In this document: piece after piece, positions 1-6,726 of the stretch
Layout: every line of letters begins with the position of its first letter
Position numbering within the stretch: position 1 is the stretch's first letter
From: Deltaproteobacteria bacterium
GTDB lineage: Bacteria > Desulfobacterota > Binatia > Binatales > Binataceae
DNA: 6,726 bases
NCBI GenBank assembly: GCA_003161515.1
Contig: PMOH01000305.1
Span: forward strand, 1 to 6,726
Direction: 5' to 3'
Notes under the pieces: model-generated
Seen by the model: the letters and a program-made list of their open reading frames with translations, nothing else
What the model was told of the DNA's origin: nothing
Databases searched by the model: none
Made by a program: the position numbers and the translations under genes

Positions 1-467
1 TCGTTGTTGTTGCACCCCTGGTAGTCAATCGTAACTGTGATCGCGTCGCCCGGCTTCGGCGCGAAGTCAGCGCCCGCCTTCAACGGCACCTCGAACTTGA
101 GATCGCCGCCGAATACCGAAATCTTGTCGCCGCCAGCCGCAGGATCGAGCGCCATTGTCTCCGCCGGCGGATATTTGATCGTTCCCGGGGTCACGCTGAC
201 CGGGCCGCTGATCTCGAGCTTGGTCGGGATGTAATCTTCGCTGAACGGCTTGTCCGAATTGACATGCCAATCCGGAATCACCGTGGCTGCGATTGTGAGC
301 GTGCTGGTACCGCCGGCCTTCAGCGGAGGATCGATCGTGGCCGAATTGATTTTGACGAGATCGTTTGCCTTGACGGCATGTGCTGGCGAGACAGCGAGCA
401 AAGATACGCCGAAGAAAATTCCGGCCAGTAGACTACCGCGTAAAAACGATCGGAAATTGCCAGTCAT
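1..467 (-). CDS. DsbD-like thiol:disulfide interchange protein, N-terminal part (3' end cut by window edge)
   Basis: The frame is open from an ATG at 467 to the window edge, giving 155 codons. Residues 1-31 form a signal peptide: basic start (TGNFRSFLR), hydrophobic core (LLAGIFFGVSLLAV) and a likely SPAHA cleavage site. The mature part looks like the periplasmic N-terminal DsbD domain (DsbD alpha): WHVNSDKP at 67-74, IPTKLEI near 80-86, then DYQGC ending at Cys152. In E. coli DsbD the same YQGC carries Cys103, one of two redox cysteines; its partner would lie just beyond this window. DsbD-type proteins pass electrons from cytoplasmic thioredoxin across the inner membrane to periplasmic thiol proteins. 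AGGAAAG at 470-476 is a good ribosome binding site and supports this start. The gene lies 35 bases downstream of the RibBA-like gene and is probably co-transcribed. Whether the membrane and thioredoxin-like domains follow cannot be seen; a stand-alone alpha domain is possible. Confidence 0.82.
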   Translation of the reverse strand, partial: MTGNFRSFLRGSLLAGIFFGVSLLAVSPAHAVKANDLVKINSATIDPPLKAGGTSTLTIAATVIPDWHVNSDKPFSEDYIPTKLEISGPVSVTPGTIKYPPAETMALDPAAGGDKISVFGGDLKFEVPLKAGADFAPKPGDAITVTIDYQGCNNN

Positions 468-469
468 AT

Positions 470-476
470 CTTTCCT
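470..476 (-). promoter_or_regulatory. Ribosome binding site of the DsbD-like gene
   Basis: The minus strand reads AGGAAAG here, with the AGGA core five bases before the ATG at 467. It lies inside the 35-base gap after the RibBA-like stop codon, so the DsbD-like gene can be translated independently from a shared transcript. No terminator-like hairpin with a T run is visible in the gap. Confidence 0.6.
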
Positions 477-502
477 GAAAACGGTTCCTGGGCACGGTAC
501 AT

Positions 503-1675
<1,173 letters not shown>

Positions 1676-1732
1676 TTTGCGGCTCTCGCTAAACTCTTAC
1701 TCAACTATATACCGCCAGCCAAGCATCCTTGA
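1676..1732. promoter_or_regulatory. Divergent intergenic region, presumed promoters for the RibBA-like gene and the nucleotidyltransferase
   Basis: These 57 bases separate two genes read in opposite directions, so both must start from here or from inside the neighbouring gene. The stretch is visibly A+T-richer than its surroundings. TATATA at 1706-1711 could serve as a -10 element on either strand; on the minus strand TATAGT (1709 to 1704) follows a poor -35 candidate, TTCAAG, after 18 bases. I found no convincing -35 box, no clear inverted-repeat operator and no riboswitch; the gap is too short for an FMN riboswitch. The promoter role is inferred from gene orientation. Confidence 0.35.
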
Positions 1733-2515
1733 ATGCCCGATGCTATCTTGAGCGGCGTGGCTGCTGAAATAACTGCGGCAGTATTACTGGCGGCGGGCCA
1801 CGGAAAACGCCTCGGCACGCTGACGGCGGATACGCCCAAACCAATCCTCGATATCGCCGGTGCGCCACTGATTTCGCATATCGTCGACGCGCTCGTCGGC
1901 GCTGGACTAAAGCATTTCATCGTCGTAACCGGCTACCTGTCCGAGCAAATCGAAAAATGGGCGAAAACCTACGAGCGCGAAAATCCGGGAATCAGAATCA
2001 CGACTGTCAGGCAGCCGGAATTGAACGGAACCGGCGGCGCGATGCTCGCGGCGAAGGCGCTTCTCAGCGGCCACAATCGCTTTGTCTTCGGATGGGGCGA
2101 CATCCTGATGGACCGTGCGAACTACCCGCGCTTCATCCATCACGCGCGCATCGACGAGTACGACCTGATGCTCGCGGTGAACCGGGTCAAGGATCCGTTC
2201 CGCGGCGCGGCCGTTTACGTCACTCCGCAAATGATAGTCGAACGGCTGGATGAAAAACCGGCGCAAGGAACCGCGAAAACGGAATGGAACAACGCGGGAC
2301 TTTTCGCTGCCGGCCAGCTAATTTTCGACTACCTCGCGCGGCTCGAACCGTCGCCGCGCGGCGAGCTCGAACTCCCAGGTGCAATCGCGCAAATGATCGC
2401 CGACGGCCGTATCGTGCGCGCGCTAGATATGCGCGGTTTCTGGAGCGACGTCGGCACCCCCGAAGATCTCGAAGCCGCCCGCGCCTGGTTCAAGCCAAAA
2501 CGGAAACGCCAATGA
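1733..2515 (+). CDS. Sugar-phosphate nucleotidyltransferase (NTP_transferase family)
   Basis: This 260-residue cytoplasmic enzyme should join a sugar-1-phosphate to an NTP, giving an NDP-sugar and pyrophosphate. The Rossmann-like nucleotidyltransferase fold is shown by LLAAGHGKRL (18-27, the usual G-x-G-x-R nucleotide loop), TPKP with its conserved lysine (34-37), LNGTGGAM (97-104, base recognition), WGD (121-123, metal-binding aspartate), EKP (174-176), NNAG (186-189) and FWSDVGTPEDL (236-246). It lacks the C-terminal left-handed beta-helix of GlmU and is close in size to MurU/HddC-type single-domain enzymes. The ATG at 1733 is taken as start although no good ribosome binding site precedes it; the GTG at 1757, behind GAGCGG, is an alternative that keeps the whole domain. 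The stop overlaps the galactokinase start by ATGA, so translation is coupled and the kinase product is the natural candidate substrate. Galactose-1-phosphate, another hexose-1-phosphate or an amino-sugar phosphate are all possible. Confidence 0.88.
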   Translation: MPDAILSGVAAEITAAVLLAAGHGKRLGTLTADTPKPILDIAGAPLISHIVDALVGAGLKHFIVVTGYLSEQIEKWAKTYERENPGIRITTVRQPELNGTGGAMLAAKALLSGHNRFVFGWGDILMDRANYPRFIHHARIDEYDLMLAVNRVKDPFRGAAVYVTPQMIVERLDEKPAQGTAKTEWNNAGLFAAGQLIFDYLARLEPSPRGELELPGAIAQMIADGRIVRALDMRGFWSDVGTPEDLEAARAWFKPKRKRQ

Positions 2516-3891
2516 CTTTGTCTGACGGATGGGATTCAGACGAGTTAGCGCGCGCTGAACGGCTCGTCGATCGAATAGGTGCGGACGCCGGCGCTCAAAT
2601 CGTCGCGGTCCGCGCGCCCGGCCGCGTCAACCTGATTGGCGAGCACACCGACTACAGCGGCCTGCCCGTACTGCCGGTCGCAATCGATCGATCCACAATC
2701 GTCATCGCCGCCGCCAACACAACCGGCGAGATCGATGTGACGAACGCCGACCCCGCGTGGCAAGGCCGCCGTTTCGCAATCGAACGAAAGATTCCTCCTT
2801 ACGAAACCGGCGATTGGGCCAACTACGTAAAGGCCTCAATCCAAGGTGTGATCGATCACTTCCCCGCGCACGCTCTGCGCGGCGCTTCGATGGTTGTCGA
2901 TGGCCGTGTGCCGCCGGCCGCCGGGCTCTCATCATCCAGCGCGCTGGCCGTTTCGACCGCATTGGCCTTCATGGCGGTTAACCAACTCGAGCTCGATCCG
3001 CTCGAAGCCGCGACGATGGTCGCGCGCAGCGAACGCTACGTCGGGACGCACGGCGGCGGGATGGATCAGGCAGCTTCGATCTTCGGCCGCCGCGACCACG
3101 CGCTCTTCATCGAGTTCGACCCGCTACGCGTGCGCGCGATTAAGATGCCGGCGAACGCGGCGCTCGTAGTCGCCGATAGCCGTCAGATCGCCGACAAGTC
3201 GGGGACGGTGCGTGCGGAATACAACCGCCGCGTCGTCGAATGCTCTCTCGCGGCGCGAATCCTCGGCCGCGCGCTTAAACTCGACGGTGTGACGATTCTC
3301 GGCGACGTTGTACGCGCGCTCCCCGGATGGAACGCGTCGGATCTTGTCGAGAAGCTCGCGGTCACATCGCCAGCGCAGCTCGGCGCGGATCTGAAAGATG
3401 CGGCCAACATCCTCGGCGTCATGCAGAATGCGCTCGATGCCGACTTACTTGGCCAAGGGCCGACTCGAATCGCGCTCGATCCAACTCGCCCGCTGGAAGT
3501 TTTGAAACGCGCCCGCCACGTATTGACCGAAACCGAGCGCGTGATTCGAGCGGCGACAGTGCTCGAAGCAGGACGCCTCGAGGAAATGGGAACGTTGATG
3601 GATGCGTCGCATCAAAGTCTCGCGGATGACTTCGAATGCAGCACGCATCGCCTCGACGCACTCGTAGAATGCGCGCGGCGCGGCGGCGCACTCGGCGCAC
3701 GTCTGACCGGGGCAGGCTTCGGCGGCTCGATTGTCGCGCTGTGCGACGTATCAAACGCCGACGCAGTGATTGAATCGATCGATCACGGATACTACGCGAA
3801 GCATTATCCGGGAACGACGCCGAAAAATTGGCGAGCGGTGCTGCATGCAGGCCCGGGTGCCAGCGTGGTCGATCTGCGCGCTACCGCTTGA
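2512..3891 (+). CDS. galK: Galactokinase, GHMP family, eukaryotic GALK2/Gal1-like
   Basis: This 459-residue protein should phosphorylate galactose, or a close relative such as GalNAc, at C1 using ATP. The three GHMP motifs are present: the galactokinase signature APGRVNLIGEHTDYSG (35-50), the ATP loop PPAAGLSSSSAL (134-145) and LTGAGFGG (398-405). Asp185 in GGGMDQ matches the catalytic base. At 459 residues it is well above the ~380 of E. coli GalK and close to human GALK2 (~458). GALK2/Gal1-like signs are SERYVGTHGGGMDQ (173-186), YNRRVVECSLAARIL (237-251), an inserted helical stretch at ~255-330, the RARHVLTE segment (333-340), and a tail with YYAKHYPGTTPK. The ATG at 2512 overlaps the previous TGA (ATGA), with GGAAA at 2502-2506 as a modest ribosome binding site. 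The frame is open upstream to 2284, but that part lies wholly inside the nucleotidyltransferase and lies outside the galactokinase fold. The 3' end overlaps the convergent alpha-galactosidase by 11 bases. Confidence 0.92.
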   Translation: MTLSDGWDSDELARAERLVDRIGADAGAQIVAVRAPGRVNLIGEHTDYSGLPVLPVAIDRSTIVIAAANTTGEIDVTNADPAWQGRRFAIERKIPPYETGDWANYVKASIQGVIDHFPAHALRGASMVVDGRVPPAAGLSSSSALAVSTALAFMAVNQLELDPLEAATMVARSERYVGTHGGGMDQAASIFGRRDHALFIEFDPLRVRAIKMPANAALVVADSRQIADKSGTVRAEYNRRVVECSLAARILGRALKLDGVTILGDVVRALPGWNASDLVEKLAVTSPAQLGADLKDAANILGVMQNALDADLLGQGPTRIALDPTRPLEVLKRARHVLTETERVIRAATVLEAGRLEEMGTLMDASHQSLADDFECSTHRLDALVECARRGGALGARLTGAGFGGSIVALCDVSNADAVIESIDHGYYAKHYPGTTPKNWRAVLHAGPGASVVDLRATA

Positions 3892-5812
3892 TCCGCAGTA
3901 TGCGCGCAGAATGCGGCGGCAGATCGATCGTATCGAATATTTCAATTTTCTCGTCGAACGCGAGATCGAGCGCCGCAATTTCTCCCGCGCCCAAATTGAG
4001 ATCCGAGGTTTGCACGCGCGCGGACGAGTCGCCGCGATTAAGAATCATCGCGATCGCGCCTGCAGGCGTCTCAGTTATCAAGCCGCGGATGTCGCCAGTG
4101 GTCATCAGATCCAGCGCGAGGACCGGTTCACTCATCGCGTTGGAATCGATCTTGGCGCTGATCTCTGCGAGCGTGCGAAACAATTTTCCCGCCTCGGCGT
4201 CCAGCAGGCTCATGTCGTCGGAAATCAGCAGCATCCCGCCGCTAGCGACGATGGTCGCGGCCAGCGCGGCGCGTTCGTCGGCAGTCAGGCGGGTTTTGCG
4301 TGCGCGAAGCATCAGGCAGTCGGGATCGTTCAGCCACAGCCGCCTATGCATGAAGCTGCGCGCGACGATCGCGTCGAGCGCATAGACGGTTGACGGGTCG
4401 CCCGCTCCGGATGCGGTCGAGCCCCAAAACGGCGAAACGTCCGGCCCGATGCGCATGCCGTTCACGACCCCGACGGCTTGGCCAATCGGGCAGCCGCATC
4501 CGAGGATGAACGAGTCGTCGCCAGCACCGGCGCGAATCGCCTCGAGACCGAGGCGCAGGGTCTCGCCGCGCGTGAGATTTGGATCGTGACGCCGGCCCGG
4601 CGCGGCGGCGGCGTAGAGAAAATCGAGTTTCAGATACGAATAGCCGAAGTCGCGGGTGAGTTTCGCGAACAGATGGCGCAGATGCGCGCGAAACGCCGGA
4701 TTGCTTGAGTCGAGCGCATACGCGAACTTGTCGTCGCTCGTGGTCCAGTTCGGGTTGTGGCCGGCGCGAACAGGCTCGCCGCTCTCGGCGCGCATGATGA
4801 ACCAGTCGGGATGGTCCGACATCAGGCGCGAATCGCGCGCGGCGAGAAACGGCGCGGTCCACACGCCGGCTTTGAATCCTGCCGCGCGAATTTCGCCCGC
4901 AATTTTCTTCAGGCCACTCGGAAATTTTTCGTTGGTGGTATCCCAATCGCCCAGCGCCGACTGGAAGCCGTCGTCGAGCTGGATTACGTCGATCGGAAAC
5001 TCCGAGCGCATCGCCTCGAGCGATTTGATATTGGCGCGCAGCGCGTCTTCGGTAATCGCGTGAAAGTAGTGGTACCAGGAACACCATCCGCGTTGGAACG
5101 GCGCGCCGACTCGCGCGTTCATCCATCGTCCGGTCGCATCGGCCCATCGCGCGGCGAGGCGTGCCGCGGATTCATCCGCCGCCGCGATGAACAGCGGATC
5201 GAGTTCGCGATGCGCGCCCGGCGCGAGTGTTACATCATCGAGGATCGCGCGCGCGATTATTTTTTCCGGGCTCGAAACGGTGAGCGTCGAGAACGAAGTC
5301 GTGGCTCCGATGAATCCGGCAAGGACGCGTTCCGAGGCGTCGCGACTGTCAACGATAGTAAAGAGTTCCGACGTCTGCGCCTCGGGGAATTCGGGCGGCC
5401 GAGTCGTTTCGCTTTGATGATTGACGCGCGTGATGAAGTGCGCGGTGTCGCGCGGATGGGTTTGCGATGCTCCCACATCGTGGCCGCCCGACGCGCTCCA
5501 CGACTGGTATCCATGCTTGAAAAATCGCGCCGGTGCCGACGGCGCGAAGCCGGTCGCGATTTCGAAGATCATAGATGTGAGTCGAATCGCGTTGGCGCCA
5601 CGATTGACGACGCTCGCGCGCACGATCGTGCCGCCGATCGCGTGCTCGAGATGCGCAGAGATGGTCAAACCATCGCGGACCGAGCTGGACTCATCTGCGT
5701 CGAGCGCGAGTGCACGCGACTGGCCGCTGGCGTCGAGGTAGCGGAGTTCGATTCCTTTCAGGAGCGCGTTCGTCACGTGGTGAAGGGTTGCAAAGACGCG
5801 AGATCGCGGCAA
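3881..5812 (-). CDS. GH36-type alpha-galactosidase, cytoplasmic
   Basis: This 643-residue glycoside hydrolase should cut terminal alpha-galactosyl residues (melibiose, raffinose-type sugars, galactosides). Residues ~1-235 resemble the N-terminal beta-sandwich of GH36, ~236-560 the (beta/alpha)8 catalytic barrel and ~565-643 a small C-terminal beta domain. Barrel landmarks: RGWCSWYHYF (241-250), IQLDDGFQ (277-284), GDWD (288-291), AGVWTAPF (315-322), YLKLDFLY (393-400) with the likely nucleophile Asp397, RIGPDVSPFW (454-463) with the likely acid/base Asp458, and WLNDPDCLMLR (493-503). No signal peptide or membrane segment is seen, so it should act in the cytoplasm on imported sugar. The frame has no ATG near its beginning: TTG at 5812 is the first usable codon and GTG at 5779 the alternative; neither has a strong ribosome binding site. 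It faces the galactokinase tail to tail, which would use its product. Family is secure; alpha-galactosidase versus another GH36 specificity is inferred. Confidence 0.9.
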   Translation of the reverse strand: MPRSRVFATLHHVTNALLKGIELRYLDASGQSRALALDADESSSVRDGLTISAHLEHAIGGTIVRASVVNRGANAIRLTSMIFEIATGFAPSAPARFFKHGYQSWSASGGHDVGASQTHPRDTAHFITRVNHQSETTRPPEFPEAQTSELFTIVDSRDASERVLAGFIGATTSFSTLTVSSPEKIIARAILDDVTLAPGAHRELDPLFIAAADESAARLAARWADATGRWMNARVGAPFQRGWCSWYHYFHAITEDALRANIKSLEAMRSEFPIDVIQLDDGFQSALGDWDTTNEKFPSGLKKIAGEIRAAGFKAGVWTAPFLAARDSRLMSDHPDWFIMRAESGEPVRAGHNPNWTTSDDKFAYALDSSNPAFRAHLRHLFAKLTRDFGYSYLKLDFLYAAAAPGRRHDPNLTRGETLRLGLEAIRAGAGDDSFILGCGCPIGQAVGVVNGMRIGPDVSPFWGSTASGAGDPSTVYALDAIVARSFMHRRLWLNDPDCLMLRARKTRLTADERAALAATIVASGGMLLISDDMSLLDAEAGKLFRTLAEISAKIDSNAMSEPVLALDLMTTGDIRGLITETPAGAIAMILNRGDSSARVQTSDLNLGAGEIAALDLAFDEKIEIFDTIDLPPHSARILRIKR

Positions 5813-5875
5813 GGCACTCGATTGATAAGATCGGGTCTGGCAAAGTGAAACGGTTCCAGCTCACGGAGAGCGATC
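5813..5875. promoter_or_regulatory. Divergent intergenic region between the alpha-galactosidase and MFS genes
   Basis: About 60 bases separate these outward-facing genes, so promoters for both are expected here or just inside them. On the minus strand TATCAA (5827 to 5822) lies 17 bases after TTTCAC, a weak sigma-70-like pair. It would put the transcript start almost on the TTG start at 5812, which would suit the GTG start at 5779 better. I see no convincing plus-strand promoter. No operator-like inverted repeat stands out. Confidence 0.25.
5865..5870 (+). promoter_or_regulatory. Shine-Dalgarno GGAGAG that marks a non-AUG start of the MFS gene
   Basis: GGAGAG lies seven bases (counting from the GGAG core) before ATC at 5876 and four bases before the ATC at 5873. 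No ATG, GTG or TTG exists in the MFS frame between the in-frame TGA at 5846-5848 and the methionine at 6041 inside the first membrane helix. This site therefore decides the start and points to one of the two AUC codons. Confidence 0.5.
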
Positions 5876-6726
5876 ATCGACACCGTTCCTGAAATAGAAG
5901 CCGCCGAAGCCGACGAGGCGGGCGGCGACGTCCCCGCGCGGGACAGCTGGAGCGGACGGCTGACCGCGTTCCGCGCGCTGCGGCATCGCAACTTCAGGCT
6001 CTTCTTCGTCGGTCAGCTGATTTCGCTGATCGGCACCTGGATGCAATCCGTCGCGCAGGCGTGGCTGGTGCTGAAGCTCACCAACTCGTCGCTGATGCTC
6101 GGCGTGGTCGCGTTCGCCAGCTACATGCCGATCGTGCTGGTCGCATTGTTCGCCGGCGTGGTCGTCGATCACGTCGATCGGCGACGGCTCATAATCGGCG
6201 CACAAACATTATTGATGATCAGCGCGTTCGTGCTTGGAGCGCTGACCTGGGCCGGCCTCGTCAGAGTCGAGTACGTGATCGTCCTCGCCGCGCTCAACGG
6301 TTTCGTGAGTTCATTCGACATGCCGGGCCGGCAGGCGTTTGTCGTCGAGATGGTGGGGCGCGAAGATCTGCCCAATGCGATCGCGATGAACTCGATGATC
6401 TTCAACGGCGCGCGGATGATCGGGCCGGCGATTGCTGGTCTGTCGATCGCCGTGATTGGCGTCACCGGCTGCTTCATGCTCAACGGCGTCAGCTATCTCG
6501 CCGTTATCTGGAGCCTGTTCCAGATGGAGTTGCCGCGCCGCGAGCGTCGCGAATTCGGCGCCACGATGCTGCGCCAGGTGCGGCTCGGGCTCGCGTATGT
6601 CTGGCGTCATCGCCCGACCCTCTGGCTGCTCGTACTGGTCGCGATCAACATGGGAATCGGGATGCAGTACACGGTTTTGATTCCGCTGTTCGCGCGCGAC
6701 CTTCTGCACGTCGGCGCTCACGGCTA
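5876..6726 (+). CDS. MFS transporter, EntS/MFS_3-like exporter family (C-terminal end cut by window edge)
   Basis: About 283 codons of a multi-pass inner-membrane transporter are present; it likely exports a small molecule by proton antiport. The frame starts with an acidic, Ala/Glu-rich cytoplasmic tail (~1-30), then ALRHRNFRLFFVGQLISLIG and TWMQSVAQAWLVLKLT. This is the typical opening of the enterobactin-exporter-like MFS branch. The MFS loop 2-3 signature GVVVDHVDRRR sits at ~94-104. MPGRQAFVVEMVGREDLPNA and the following ARMIGPAIAG are also family hallmarks. At least seven hydrophobic helices are visible before the edge at 6726, about two thirds of a usual ~410-440-residue protein. The start is unusual: the frame has no ATG, GTG or TTG before residue 56, so AUC at 5876 (or 5873), placed behind GGAGAG, is taken as start. 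A sequencing error or a later CTG (5960, 5978) are alternatives. The substrate is unknown, and this branch is not a typical sugar importer, so it need not belong with the galactose genes. Confidence 0.83.
   Translation, partial: MDTVPEIEAAEADEAGGDVPARDSWSGRLTAFRALRHRNFRLFFVGQLISLIGTWMQSVAQAWLVLKLTNSSLMLGVVAFASYMPIVLVALFAGVVVDHVDRRRLIIGAQTLLMISAFVLGALTWAGLVRVEYVIVLAALNGFVSSFDMPGRQAFVVEMVGREDLPNAIAMNSMIFNGARMIGPAIAGLSIAVIGVTGCFMLNGVSYLAVIWSLFQMELPRRERREFGATMLRQVRLGLAYVWRHRPTLWLLVLVAINMGIGMQYTVLIPLFARDLLHVGAHG

Noticed and set aside
2284..2511. N-terminal extension of the galactokinase frame by 76 codons
   Set aside because: It lies fully inside the nucleotidyltransferase, is Arg-rich, and has no place in the galactokinase fold. 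The ATGA junction at 2512 gives a normal start.
3841..3850. Perfect 10-base palindrome CTGCATGCAG near the end of the galactokinase gene, as a possible terminator or binding site
   Set aside because: There is no loop, no T run and no second copy in the window, and it lies in conserved coding sequence.
4757..5848. A 363-codon plus-strand open frame opposite the alpha-galactosidase
   Set aside because: The composition is very Arg-rich and low in complexity of motif, with no family resemblance; it shadows the conserved GH36 gene.
5861..6721. Several minus-strand open frames opposite the MFS gene (5861-6205, 6169-6483, 6311-6721)
   Set aside because: They are short and overlapping without motifs, while the plus strand encodes clear MFS helices and signatures.

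Overview
The window reads as chromosomal DNA of a GC-rich Gram-negative bacterium. It is roughly 60% G+C by eye, densely coding, with gaps of 35-63 bases. The Gram-negative reading rests on an exported DsbD-type thiol/disulfide protein at the left edge. I cannot name the taxon. Nothing indicates a phage, plasmid, insertion sequence, CRISPR array or RNA gene.

Layout, left to right. (1) A minus-strand pair reads off the left edge: a RibBA-type riboflavin-biosynthesis protein (503-1675), then, 35 bases downstream, the exported N-terminal domain of a DsbD-like protein (start at 467, cut by the window edge). (2) A 57-base divergent gap follows. (3) Two plus-strand genes overlap by ATGA: a short sugar-phosphate nucleotidyltransferase (1733-2515) and a galactokinase of the GHMP family (2512-3891). 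(4) A minus-strand GH36-type alpha-galactosidase (3881-5812) converges on the kinase; the two genes overlap by 11 bases at their stops. (5) After a second short divergent gap, a plus-strand MFS exporter-type protein (about 5876 onward) runs off the right edge. Its frame has no usual start codon.

How they may work together. The three central genes suggest a small cytoplasmic galactose module. The alpha-galactosidase has no signal peptide and would release galactose inside the cell. The kinase would phosphorylate it. The translationally coupled nucleotidyltransferase could then activate the sugar-1-phosphate directly to an NDP-sugar, as in kinase/pyrophosphorylase salvage pairs, without a GalT step. 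The last step is inference: the nucleotidyltransferase substrate cannot be read from sequence.

Most unusual points: the RibBA-like protein lacks the metal-ligand histidine of its DHBP-synthase domain and all three zinc cysteines of its GTP cyclohydrolase II domain, yet is an intact full-length frame. The galactokinase resembles eukaryotic GALK2/Gal1 more than E. coli GalK. The MFS gene appears to start at AUC behind a good Shine-Dalgarno. The hexamer CGATCG occurs 19 times by hand count, where about 2 would be expected from base composition.
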